Positions 24,288 through 32,542 are shown, counted from the stretch's first letter. The stretch: 54,661 nucleotides of DNA from CAIYYX01 sp035530135 (GCA_035530135.1 DATKVJ010000044.1:1-54661); one strand, 5' to 3'. A program made the numbers and translations. Notes: generated by a model from the letters alone, not told the origin.

Positions 24288-26000
24288 ATGAAGACACTCA
24301 AGACCGACATCCTCATCTTAGGCTCGGGCGGCGCCGGCCTGTTCGCGGCGTTGCACGCGCACCAGGCGGCGCCCGAGCTAGACATCACCGTCGCGGTCAA
24401 GGGCCTGCTCGGCAAGTGCGGCTGTACGCGCATGGTCCAGGGCGGCTACAACGTTGCCCTGGCCGCGGGCGACTCGATCGAGCGCCACTTCATGGACACC
24501 ATCCTCGGCGGCAAGTGGCTGCCAGACCAGGATCTGGCCTGGCGCCTGGTCACGACGGCGGTCGAGCGGATCCACGAACTGGAGAACGAGCTCGGTTGCT
24601 TCTTCGACCGCAACGCCGACGGCACCCTGCACCAGAAGGCCTTCGCCGGCCAGACCTTCGACCGCACCGTGCACAAGGGCGACCTGACCGGCATCGAGAT
24701 CATCAACCGCCTGGCCGAGCAGGTGTGGGCGCGCGACATCAACCGCCTGGAGGACCACCGGGCGGTGGAGCTCGTCCCCAGCGTCGACGGCCAGGCGCTG
24801 GCCGGCGTGCTGATGATCGACATGAGGAGCGGCGGATTCACCCTGGTCGAGGCCAAGGCGGTGCTGCTCGCCACCGGCGGCGGCCCGACCATGTACAAGT
24901 ATCACACCCCCTCCGGCGACAAGAGCTGCGACGGCCTGGCGATGGCGCTGCGCGCCGGGCTCGCGCTGCGCGACCTGGAGATGGTGCAGTTCCATCCCAC
25001 CGGCCTGCTCGCCGGGGCGCACACCCGGATGACCGGCACGGTGCTGGAGGAGGGGCTGCGCGGCTCCGGCGGCTACCTGTTGAACGGCGCCGGCGAGCGC
25101 TTCATGCACCGGCACGATCCGCGCGGCGAGCGCGCCACCCGGGACGTCGTCTCGCGCGGCATCTTCGCCGAGATGCGCGCCGGGCACACCACGCCCAACG
25201 GCGGCGTCTATATCGAGATGGGCCACCTCGGGCCGGAGAACGTGCGGCGGCAGTTCAAGGGCATGGTCGAGCGCTGCGCCGACAGCGGCTTCGACCTCGC
25301 CGCCGGCCGGGTCGAGGTGGTGCCCACCGCCCACTACATGATGGGCGGCGTGGTCTTCGACGGCGACTGCCAAACCTCGCTCGCCGGCCTGTTCGCCGCC
25401 GGCGAGGACACCGGCGGCGTGCACGGCGCCAACCGCCTGGGCGGCAACGGCGTCGCCAATTCGACGGTGTTCGGCGGCATCGCCGGCGACGCGATGGCGG
25501 CCTGGACGCGGCGGCAGGGCGTCCATCGGACGCCGGACCAGGCCGCCGTCGCGGCGGCGGTCGAGCGCTGCACCCGGCCCTTCGGGGCCAAGCCCGGCGG
25601 CATCGAGACCATCCGCGACGCGCTCTCCCAGACGATGTGGGACGACGTCGGCATCGTGCGCGAGCGCGCGGGCCTCGCGCGCGCCCAGCGCCGCCTGGAA
25701 GAACTGCAGGGCGAGCTCCACGCCACCGGGGTGGCGGGCGACGACCGCGGCTACAACCTCACCTGGCACGACTGGCTGAACCTCGACAGCCTGATCTCGG
25801 TCAGCCGTGCGATCACCGCGGCCGCCCTGGTGCGGGAAGACTCGCGCGGCGCCCACTACCGCTCCGATTTCCCGGAATCCGGCCGGCCCGAGGATTCGCG
25901 CTACACCGTGGTGCGCCAGGCGGGCGGGGAGCTGCACATCGACACCCTGCCGGTGCGCTTCACCCGGGTCCAGCCGGGGCAATCCCTGCTGGCCGAATGA
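24288..26000 (+). CDS. Complex-II-like flavoprotein subunit (FrdA/SdhA homolog)
   Basis: A 570-residue FAD protein with the dinucleotide motif LGSGGAGLFAALHA (11-24) and a full SdhA/FrdA catalytic set: H236 (QFHPTG), R285 (TRDVVSR), H349 (AHYMMGG) and R383 (GANRLGGN). Two substitutions stand out. The His that links FAD covalently in SdhA/FrdA (RSHT) aligns with C46 in CGCTRMVQGG. The substrate-binding Thr of the TEG motif is Glu (EEG, 254-256), next to RGSGG instead of RGEGG. It should therefore bind FAD non-covalently and may act on a non-succinate substrate. It is encoded apart from its iron-sulfur and anchor subunits but in the same run. Proposed substrate pair: 3-sulfopropionate/3-sulfoacrylate. 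Confidence 0.85.
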   Translation: MKTLKTDILILGSGGAGLFAALHAHQAAPELDITVAVKGLLGKCGCTRMVQGGYNVALAAGDSIERHFMDTILGGKWLPDQDLAWRLVTTAVERIHELENELGCFFDRNADGTLHQKAFAGQTFDRTVHKGDLTGIEIINRLAEQVWARDINRLEDHRAVELVPSVDGQALAGVLMIDMRSGGFTLVEAKAVLLATGGGPTMYKYHTPSGDKSCDGLAMALRAGLALRDLEMVQFHPTGLLAGAHTRMTGTVLEEGLRGSGGYLLNGAGERFMHRHDPRGERATRDVVSRGIFAEMRAGHTTPNGGVYIEMGHLGPENVRRQFKGMVERCADSGFDLAAGRVEVVPTAHYMMGGVVFDGDCQTSLAGLFAAGEDTGGVHGANRLGGNGVANSTVFGGIAGDAMAAWTRRQGVHRTPDQAAVAAAVERCTRPFGAKPGGIETIRDALSQTMWDDVGIVRERAGLARAQRRLEELQGELHATGVAGDDRGYNLTWHDWLNLDSLISVSRAITAAALVREDSRGAHYRSDFPESGRPEDSRYTVVRQAGGELHIDTLPVRFTRVQPGQSLLAE

Positions 26001-26007
26001 GACGACG

Positions 26008-26937
26008 ATGAAAATAGTGATCAGCGAATTCATGGACGCGGCGGCGGTCGAGTCTCTGCGCGGCCGCTTCGACATCCGCTACGATCCGGCGCTGGTCGAT
26101 CGGCGCGCAGAGCTGGTCGCCGGGCTCGCGGATGCCGACGCCCTGATCGTCAGGAACCGCACCCGGGTCGATGCCGGGCTGCTCGCCGCGGCGCCGCGGC
26201 TCAAGGTGGTCGGGCGCCTGGGGGTGGGGCTGGACAACATCGATCTTGCCGCCAGCCGGGAGCGGGGCGTGGCGGTGATTCCCGCGACCGGCGCCAACGC
26301 CGCGGCGGTGGCCGAATACGTGCTGTGCACCGCGATGATGCTGCTGCGCGGCGCCTATCGTTCCTCGGCCGCGGTGGCCGCCGGGCAGTGGCCGCGCGCG
26401 GCGCTCTCGGAGGGCCGGGAGATCGGCGGCAAGGAGATCGGTATCGTCGGCTTCGGCGGCATCGGCCGCCTCACCGCGAGGCTGGCGCGATCGCTGGGCA
26501 TGCGCGTCGCCGGCTGCGACCCAGAGATCGCAGCCGATTCGCCGCTCTGGCTGAGCGAGACGGCGCTGCGCCTGGAGCTAAACGAACTGCTGGGACGGGC
26601 GGACGTCGTCTCGCTGCACATTCCGCTCGCCCCCGCGACCCGCGGCCTGATCGGGGCGGCGCAACTGGCGCTGATGAAACCCAACGCCGTCCTGATCAAC
26701 AGCGCGCGCGGCGGCACGGTCGACGAAGCCGCCCTGGCCACCGCGCTCAGGGCCGGACGCCTGGGCGGCGCCGCGTTAGACGTCTTCGCCGACGAGCCGC
26801 TGGCGCCGGGTTCGCCGCTTTCCGACTGCCCGAACCTGATCCTCACCCCCCATATCGCGGGCGTCAGCCGCGAAGCCAATCAACGGGTGAGCAGCCTGAT
26901 CGCCGAGCGCGTCGCGGCGCTGCTCGAATCCGCTTGA
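26008..26937 (+). CDS. slcC: (S)-sulfolactate dehydrogenase-like D-2-hydroxyacid dehydrogenase
   Basis: A 309-residue NAD-dependent dehydrogenase of the phosphoglycerate dehydrogenase family. It starts MKIVISEFMDAAAVESL and has VGRLGVGLDNID, the Rossmann motif GIVGFGGIGRLTARLA, and catalytic R/E/H positions in INSARGGTVDEAALATAL (Arg), DVFADEPL (Glu) and LTPHIAG (His). The ISEFMDAAAV start and overall pattern agree with SlcC of Chromohalobacter as I recall it, which oxidises (S)-sulfolactate to sulfopyruvate. Together with ComC it would invert the stereocentre for SuyAB. The start is 7 bp after the flavoprotein stop. Confidence 0.75.
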   Translation: MKIVISEFMDAAAVESLRGRFDIRYDPALVDRRAELVAGLADADALIVRNRTRVDAGLLAAAPRLKVVGRLGVGLDNIDLAASRERGVAVIPATGANAAAVAEYVLCTAMMLLRGAYRSSAAVAAGQWPRAALSEGREIGGKEIGIVGFGGIGRLTARLARSLGMRVAGCDPEIAADSPLWLSETALRLELNELLGRADVVSLHIPLAPATRGLIGAAQLALMKPNAVLINSARGGTVDEAALATALRAGRLGGAALDVFADEPLAPGSPLSDCPNLILTPHIAGVSREANQRVSSLIAERVAALLESA

Positions 26938-26968
26938 ACGATTCCTGAAAAGGCAACTGGAGTTCATC

Positions 26969-27970
26969 GTGCCGAAACAAACCCCGGAACACCTCGCCGA
27001 TCTCGTCACCCGCGCCCTGTGCCGAGCCGGCGCATCAAGCGCCATGGCCGAGGCCACGGCCAGGGCGCTGGTCTATGCCGAAGCCCAGGGCCTGTCTTCC
27101 CACGGCCTGTCCCGCGTCGCCCAGTACGCCGCGCACTTGCGCAACGGCCGGGCCGACGGTGCCGCGCAAGCCAGAATCGTCAAGGGCAAGGCCGCCGCTT
27201 GCCTGATCGACGCCGGTTCGGGTCTGGCCTATCCCGCGTGCGAATTGGCGGTGCGCGAGGCCATCGCCCGCGCCCGGGAGAGCGGCGCCTGCTTCGCCGC
27301 GGTCACCGACAGCCACCATTTCGGCGCCGCCGGCTATCACCTCGAAGCCGTGGCGGAGGCGAAGATGGTCGGCCTGGCCTTCGCCAACTCGCCGGCGGCG
27401 ATGCCTGCCTGGGGCGGCAAGCGCGCCCTGTTCGGAACCAACCCGATCGCCGCGGTATTTCCGAGAAAGGCTGCGCCAGCCTTGACCATCGATCTGTCGC
27501 TGTCCGAGGTGGCCAGGGGAAAATTGATGATCGCGGCCAAGAAGGGCGAAGCCATCCCCCTGGGCTGGGCGCTGGACGGCGACGGCCGGCCGACCACCGA
27601 CCCGAAGGCGGGTCTGGCCGGCACGATGATGCCGGCCGGCGGCGTCAAGGGGGCGATGCTGGCGCTGATGGTCGAATTGCTCTGCTGCGCCCTGACCGGC
27701 GCCGCCTTCGGCTTCGAGGCCGACTCCTTCTTCGTCGACGAGGGCAACCGGCCGCGCATCGGCCAGTCCTTCCTGGTCATCGATCCGGACGCCCTGGCCG
27801 GCCGCGAGATCTTTTTCGAGCGCATGGAGACGCTGATCGCGGCGATGCTGGCCGACGAAGGCGTGCGCCTGCCAGGCTACCGACGCCTGGCGCTGGCCGA
27901 GGCATCGCGCAGCCAGGGCATCGAAATCCCCGCCGCACTGCTGGCTGACCTGGAACGCCTGTCGGCCTGA
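26969..27970 (+). CDS. comC: (R)-sulfolactate dehydrogenase-like (ComC; Ldh2/malate dehydrogenase-2 family)
   Basis: A 333-residue NAD(P)-dependent dehydrogenase of the YlbC/ComC fold. Characteristic are YAEAQGLSSHGLSRVAQYA, VTDSHHFGAAGYHLE (catalytic His), FGTNPIAAVFPRK, and the lysine in AAKKGEAIPLGWALDGDG. ComC reduces sulfopyruvate to (R)-sulfolactate. Paired with the SlcC-like enzyme it forms the two-step racemisation known from (S)-sulfolactate degraders. The start is a GTG at 26969 with GGAG upstream. Family membership is firm. Specificity for sulfolactate rather than malate or ureidoglycolate comes from context. Confidence 0.78.
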   Translation: MPKQTPEHLADLVTRALCRAGASSAMAEATARALVYAEAQGLSSHGLSRVAQYAAHLRNGRADGAAQARIVKGKAAACLIDAGSGLAYPACELAVREAIARARESGACFAAVTDSHHFGAAGYHLEAVAEAKMVGLAFANSPAAMPAWGGKRALFGTNPIAAVFPRKAAPALTIDLSLSEVARGKLMIAAKKGEAIPLGWALDGDGRPTTDPKAGLAGTMMPAGGVKGAMLALMVELLCCALTGAAFGFEADSFFVDEGNRPRIGQSFLVIDPDALAGREIFFERMETLIAAMLADEGVRLPGYRRLALAEASRSQGIEIPAALLADLERLSA

Positions 27971-28043
27971 TCGCCCGCGGCGCCCCGATTGTTGCTAAGC
28001 TGCCGGCCCCGGCCCCATCTCCGCGGGCCGTCAAGGAGGGCCC

Positions 28044-28946
28044 TTGGCTATCGAGTCGCCGGCGCGCACGCCGGAGGAAACCAGGAACCAGGCCAAGGGC
28101 TACGCGGCTGCGGCGATGGTGGTGCTGTTCTGGTCCGGCTTCAACATCGTGTCGCGGCTGGGCGGGCGCAGCGCGCTGACGCCCTTCGACATGGCGGCGA
28201 TACGCTTCGGCGTGTCGGGACTGTTGTTCTGCCCCTTCTTCATCTTCGGCCGGCGCTCGATCACCTGGCTGCAAGCGATGATCCTGGCCGCCCTGGGCGG
28301 CCTCGGCTACGCCTTGTGCGTCTATTCGGGATTCTCGCTGGCGCCCGCCGCGCACGCCGGCATCCTGGTCAATGGCGGCATCCCGTTCGCGACGGCGCTG
28401 TTGTCCTGGGCCGCGCTGGGTTATCGACCGGGACGCCGGGCGCTGGGTTCCCTCTCGATCGCGGCGCTGGGCATCGCGCTGATCGGCTTCCAGAGCTTCG
28501 ATCAGCGCTCGGGTGTCGGCCAGTGGCTAGGCGATCTGTTCTTTCTTTGCGCCGCGACCTGCTTCGCGTCCTTCGGCTTGTTGCTGAAGCGGTGGCGGGT
28601 CTCTCCCTGGGAAACCACGGTCGGCGTCGCCACGCTGTCGATGCTCGCCTATCTGCCCGTCTACTTCCTGTTCCTGCCCAAGGCCGTGGCCTCGGTCGCC
28701 CCTGCGCTGATCCTGCTGCAGTGCCTCTACCAGGGGGTGATCGCGGCCTCGATCGCGGGCTTGCTCTATGCCTACGCCAACCAAACGATCGGGCCGCTGA
28801 AGGCCTCGCTGATGCTGGCCCTGGTTCCCGGGGCATCGGCCGTGGCGGCGGTGCCGCTGCTGGGCGAGCCGCTGGGCCTGACGACCCTGCTGGGCGTCGT
28901 GCTGGTGACCGGTGGTGCCGTGCTCGGCACCACCGCGGCGAAATGA
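28044..28946 (+). CDS. EamA/DMT-family transporter
   Basis: A 300-residue ten-helix drug/metabolite transporter with two EamA repeats (about 22-150 and 165-298). The TTG start at 28044 is chosen because AAGGAGGG ends 4 bp before it. The first repeat contains WSGFNIVSRLGGRSALTPFD and the second GEPLGLTTLLGVVLVTGGAV. Such proteins often export metabolites. As last gene of the run it may relieve accumulation of a pathway intermediate, but no substrate can be assigned. It ends 16 bp from the convergent gene on the minus strand. Confidence 0.85.
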   Translation: MAIESPARTPEETRNQAKGYAAAAMVVLFWSGFNIVSRLGGRSALTPFDMAAIRFGVSGLLFCPFFIFGRRSITWLQAMILAALGGLGYALCVYSGFSLAPAAHAGILVNGGIPFATALLSWAALGYRPGRRALGSLSIAALGIALIGFQSFDQRSGVGQWLGDLFFLCAATCFASFGLLLKRWRVSPWETTVGVATLSMLAYLPVYFLFLPKAVASVAPALILLQCLYQGVIAASIAGLLYAYANQTIGPLKASLMLALVPGASAVAAVPLLGEPLGLTTLLGVVLVTGGAVLGTTAAK

Positions 28947-28962
28947 GGCACTCGGAGCCGGC

Positions 28963-29472
28963 TCACTCCACCGTGATCAGCTTGCGCACCCTCAGAAATT
29001 GTCCGGGCGGCGTCGCCGTGGTGGTCGTGAGCAACTTGCCCTGGTACTCGTAGGTCACCTGGTAGCCGGCGGGCGGACCGGCCTCGTAGATCGTATGGCA
29101 TTCCTGCTGCGGGCCGGCATCGCCCGAGCCGACGCGATCGCCGACCATCGCACCGGCGACCGCGCCGGCGATGGTGGTGGCATCCTTGCCGTGGCCGCCG
29201 CCGAAGCGCGAGCCGAGCAGCGCGCCGGTCAGTCCGCCGATGACGGCACCGGCGGCGTTGTGTTCGGGGGCAGGCGGGGCTGCCACCGCGGAGCAGAGCT
29301 GCCGGGCCATCACCGGTCCGGGTATCGGCTTCGAATCCAGAACGCGCGCGTATTCGGTGCTGTCCTGGATGACGTTGGACGACTGGGCAATCGGCGCGTA
29401 GGGCCGTTCCCGGTATTCGGCCATGCTCGTCAGGGGAAGCAGCAGGGCCGCTGCGAGCAGTGTGCGTTTCAT
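28963..29472 (-). CDS. Glycine-zipper 2TM-domain periplasmic/outer-membrane protein
   Basis: A 169-residue secreted protein with signal peptide MKRTLLAAALLLPLTSMA. The middle (about residues 70-115) has two glycine-zipper helices, GAVIGGLTGALLGSRFGGG and AGAVAGAMVGDRVG, as in the SlyB/RcnB/YmgG group of envelope proteins. The C-terminal part has ECHTIYEAGPPAGYQVTYEY, typical of the conserved C-terminal domain of such proteins. No lipobox is seen. Function unknown, possibly envelope stress. Probably transcribed with the upstream secreted protein gene, 13 bp away. Confidence 0.8.
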   Translation of the reverse strand: MKRTLLAAALLLPLTSMAEYRERPYAPIAQSSNVIQDSTEYARVLDSKPIPGPVMARQLCSAVAAPPAPEHNAAGAVIGGLTGALLGSRFGGGHGKDATTIAGAVAGAMVGDRVGSGDAGPQQECHTIYEAGPPAGYQVTYEYQGKLLTTTTATPPGQFLRVRKLITVE

Positions 29473-29485
29473 TCGACGATCCTCT

Positions 29486-29974
29486 CTATTGGCCCGGCGG
29501 GGTCGGGGGAAGCTTTTCCCATCCCACCTGGCATTGTTTCACGTAAGGGTAGTAGCCCCTGGGCTTGCCGCAGTAATACCACCACTGGCCGCCCGGAGCC
29601 AACGGCTCGGACTGGCTGCCCTGCGGCGCCGCGAGGGCGGCGGGCGGCGGTGGCGGCAGCTCGACCGTGGGCGTTCCATAGTACTGGGAGACGAAGGAGG
29701 GGCCCAAATAGCCCGGCGGGGCATAGACGGGCGGCGGCGCATAATACGCGCTTCTGGGCTGCAGCGCGGACCAGAGCAGCGCCGAGCCGAACAGCACGCC
29801 GAGTCCCCAGCCCAGATGGTCGCCGCCGCGGTCGCCGTGGTCGCCGCGATAGCCGCCGTGCCACCCGCCGTAGCCGTGATGGTGATCGCCGCCGCGATCG
29901 GCCCACGCCGGCACGGCCAGCGCCGCTCCGGTCGCCACAATCAGCGCCAGCAAAGCCGATCTCGTGCGCTTCAT
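29486..29974 (-). CDS. Secreted His/Gly/Pro-rich protein with WYYC...YYPYV...C motif
   Basis: A 162-residue protein with signal peptide MKRTRSALLALIVATGAALAVPAWA. A His/Gly/Asp-rich stretch (about 27-55) is followed by a Pro-rich segment and a C-terminal motif QWWYYCGKPRGYYPYVKQC with two cysteines that could form a disulfide. The His-rich part could bind metals. A paralog with the same C-terminal motif is at 34339-34761. GAGGAG precedes the ATG. Function unknown; similar small proteins are common in Proteobacteria. Confidence 0.75.
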   Translation of the reverse strand: MKRTRSALLALIVATGAALAVPAWADRGGDHHHGYGGWHGGYRGDHGDRGGDHLGWGLGVLFGSALLWSALQPRSAYYAPPPVYAPPGYLGPSFVSQYYGTPTVELPPPPPAALAAPQGSQSEPLAPGGQWWYYCGKPRGYYPYVKQCQVGWEKLPPTPPGQ

Positions 29975-30206
29975 GAGTCTCTCCTCGGGAAAACGGGCGG
30001 CATGCCGATTCCATCCATGGCCACAGGATAGCAGCGGCGGCTAAGGGGATTATTTCCCACTTTTGCAGCGCGGGGGCATTTTGTAAGTGAATGTTGTCCG
30101 AGGCTGCGCCTGGTCGGGCTCGCGATACCCGAGCCGGCCACGACCGGTAGCACCTGGTAATAAATTGAGCGCCTGCCGTGCCCGGTCTTGCGGCTAAACT
30201 TCGATC

Positions 30207-30932
30207 ATGAGCCGAACACACTGTGTCTGGGTCGTCGATGACGACCCGGAATTGCGCAAGCTGCTGGTTGAATTTCTCGGGCAAAACGACTTCGAGGTGC
30301 GCGCCTTTCCCGACGCTCGCGATCTGGAACGCCGCCTCACCCGTCAGCGGCCGGACCTGCTGGTCCTCGATCTGATGCTGCCGGGCATCGACGGCTTGGA
30401 GATCTGCCGACGATTGCGGGCGACGGGTGACGATATTCCGATCATCATGCTGACCGCCAAGAGCGACGCCATCGACCGGGTCGTCGGCATCGAGCTGGGC
30501 GCCGACGATTATCTGGGCAAACCCTTTCTGCCGCGCGAGCTGACGGCGAGAATCCAGGCCGTGCTGCGCCGCCGCGCGCCGCTGCCGCCGGGGACGCCGA
30601 TCGCGGACGGCAACACGGTGAGCTTCGGCGAATGCCGGCTAGACCTGACGACGCGCACGCTCTGGCGCGGGGAGGCCAAGGTTGAAATCACCTCCGGCGA
30701 GTTCGCCCTGCTCTCCGCCTTCGTCCGGCATCCCCATCGACCGCTGACGCGCGAGCGCCTGCTCGAACTGGCCCGCGGGCCGAGCTCGGAGACCTTCGAT
30801 CGCAGCGTCGATGTGCAGATTTCCCGTCTGCGCAAACTGATCGAACCGGATCAGGGCAGGCCGCGCCACATCCAGACGGTGTGGGGCTTCGGCTACGTTT
30901 TCGTGCCCGACACCAGCAGGGCCGATGCATGA
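30207..30932 (+). CDS. OmpR-family response regulator
   Basis: A 241-residue two-component regulator. The receiver domain (about 5-120) has the acidic triad VVDDDPE (D11, D12), phosphoacceptor D55 in LVLDLMLPG and K106 in LGKPF. The OmpR winged-helix domain (about 140-235) ends with the family signature DVQISRLRKLIEPDQ and TVWGFGYVF. The gene overlaps the downstream kinase gene by 4 bp. A 232-bp gap upstream separates it from the divergent secreted protein gene. Targets cannot be read; the small-protein genes that follow are candidates. Confidence 0.94.
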   Translation: MSRTHCVWVVDDDPELRKLLVEFLGQNDFEVRAFPDARDLERRLTRQRPDLLVLDLMLPGIDGLEICRRLRATGDDIPIIMLTAKSDAIDRVVGIELGADDYLGKPFLPRELTARIQAVLRRRAPLPPGTPIADGNTVSFGECRLDLTTRTLWRGEAKVEITSGEFALLSAFVRHPHRPLTRERLLELARGPSSETFDRSVDVQISRLRKLIEPDQGRPRHIQTVWGFGYVFVPDTSRADA

Positions 30933-32212
30933 GGCGTTTTGCCGATTCGCTCTACGCGCGCCTCGCCCTGGTGCTGCTGGTGGCGCTGGGCGCGAGTTAC
31001 GGCGCGATGTACTTTCTCTTCCTGGCGCATCTCGAAGACACCCGGAACAACAACATCGCGCGCTTCGTCGCGCAAAGGGTGCAGCTGATCGAGGAGTTGC
31101 TGGAGAGCCGTCCCGACGCCAAACTCCCGCCCCTGAGCGGGTTGCGCATTGCCGGCACGTCGCCCGTCGTCGAGGACAAAATTCCCGCCCGGACGCTGCG
31201 CTTCGTGGCGCAGTTGAGGGGACACCTGGCTGCCGAAATGGGCCGCGAGGTCGAGCTCGTTCCGGTGACCCGGCCCGCGGCCGGGCTGTGGATCCGTCTG
31301 CGTCGCCCTTCGACTGCCGGGCAATGGTTGCTGATGCCCATGCCGCCTCCGCATTCGAGCCGCGGCGCCTCGCTGCGCCTGGCGATGCTGGTCGGTTTCG
31401 CGGTGTTCTTCGCCGGGGGCATGATCCTGCTCTGGCAGATCCAGCGCCCGCTCAAGCGCCTGGGCCGGGCGCTCGAGACGGTGGGCCACTCACCCAGCCT
31501 CGACAAGCTTCCGCGCGCCGGGGTCGGGGAGATCCGCATCCTGGGCGAGCGCTACAACGACATGGTCGAGCGGCTGCACCGCTACGAGGAGGACCGCACC
31601 ACCATGCTCGCCGGCGTCGCCCACGACCTGCGCTCGCCGATCACACGCTTGCGCCTGCTGCTCGAACTGGGACAGGGCTCGCGCAGCGCCGAAATGCTGC
31701 AGAACATCGACGATATCGAGCGGATCACCGAGCAGTTCCTGGTCTATGCCCGCGGCAGCGACGACGAGCCGGTAGAAGAGCGCGACGCGGGCCTGTTCGT
31801 CGAGGAGGTCATCGCGCCCTATCGCGAGCAGGGCGTGACCAGCCTCTGCGAGCACGAAGGCCTGAGCGTCGCGGTGCGCGCCAATTCGCTGCGCCGCACG
31901 CTGATCAACCTGATCGAGAACGCCATCGAGTACGGCCGGCCGCCCGTCGTGGTGCGGGTGTCGCGCTGGTCGGGCGGCGTGGCGATCGCGGTCGAGGACG
32001 CCGGAGAGGGCATCGACCCAGGCCAGATGGCGCAGGCGCTGCGCCCCTTCTCCCGTCTCGACAGTTCCAGGAGCGGCAAGGGTCATTGCGGGCTGGGCCT
32101 GGTGATCGCCGCGAAGATAGCCGAGGAGCATCATGGCAGGCTGCAGCTTGGCAATCCCGCCGGCGGGGGCTTCGTGGCGGAAATCCTGCTTCCCGCCGGT
32201 CAAAACATTTGA
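30929..32212 (+). CDS. EnvZ-type sensor histidine kinase
   Basis: A 427-residue inner-membrane kinase. It has two helices (about 12-34 and 147-165) flanking a sensor domain of about 110 residues in the periplasm, a HAMP domain, the H-box GVAHDLRSPITRLRL (His at about residue 232), the N-box NLIENAIEYGRP and the G-boxes EDAGEGIDPGQ and GKGHCGLGLVIA. The ATG at 30929 overlaps the regulator stop. The ligand is unknown; the H-box spelling matches EnvZ-type kinases. Confidence 0.93.
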   Translation: MRRFADSLYARLALVLLVALGASYGAMYFLFLAHLEDTRNNNIARFVAQRVQLIEELLESRPDAKLPPLSGLRIAGTSPVVEDKIPARTLRFVAQLRGHLAAEMGREVELVPVTRPAAGLWIRLRRPSTAGQWLLMPMPPPHSSRGASLRLAMLVGFAVFFAGGMILLWQIQRPLKRLGRALETVGHSPSLDKLPRAGVGEIRILGERYNDMVERLHRYEEDRTTMLAGVAHDLRSPITRLRLLLELGQGSRSAEMLQNIDDIERITEQFLVYARGSDDEPVEERDAGLFVEEVIAPYREQGVTSLCEHEGLSVAVRANSLRRTLINLIENAIEYGRPPVVVRVSRWSGGVAIAVEDAGEGIDPGQMAQALRPFSRLDSSRSGKGHCGLGLVIAAKIAEEHHGRLQLGNPAGGGFVAEILLPAGQNI

Positions 32213-32232
32213 TTACAAAATATCCCCCTCGT

Positions 32233-32255
32233 GACAGAGTTGGAAATACTCTGTC
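32233..32255. repeat. Perfect inverted repeat GACAGAGT-N7-ACTCTGTC
   Basis: 8-bp perfect arms (32233-32240 and 32248-32255) around 7 bases, 20 bp after the kinase stop and upstream of a small membrane-protein gene at 32345. No T-run follows. It could be an operator for the adjacent response regulator or an mRNA hairpin. Confidence 0.4.
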
Positions 32256-32344
32256 TCGGTTCCGCTGCTACGCTTTGAGCCAGTCAAACCGGAGGATCGG
32301 GGAGCATGACGCTTCTTCCCCGAGCGAAACGAGGAGATGCGCGC

Positions 32345-32542
32345 ATGAAAACACCGATGCTCAGCGGATTATTGTTCGCCGCGCTACTGCTTGCCGGCGG
32401 CATCGGCGCCGCGGTGCGGTTCGGCTTCGCCGCGACGCTGCCCGGCGGCCAGCGGGCCTCGCCCGGGAAGGCTGTCGCAAGGTACGAGCGGATGAATGCC
32501 GATCTTCGCGAAGAGATGATTCTCCACAATCTCATGCGCTAG
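32345..32542 (+). CDS. Small single-span membrane protein, function unknown
   Basis: A 65-residue protein beginning MKTPMLSGLLFAALLLAG. It has one strong hydrophobic segment (about residues 5-27), which could be a signal anchor or an uncleaved membrane helix, followed by a basic/polar tail ending EEMILHNLMR. GAGGAG lies 4 bp before the ATG at 32345, which I prefer to an in-frame ATG at 32306. It lies downstream of the two-component system and may be one of its targets. No family recognised. Confidence 0.55.
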   Translation: MKTPMLSGLLFAALLLAGGIGAAVRFGFAATLPGGQRASPGKAVARYERMNADLREEMILHNLMR

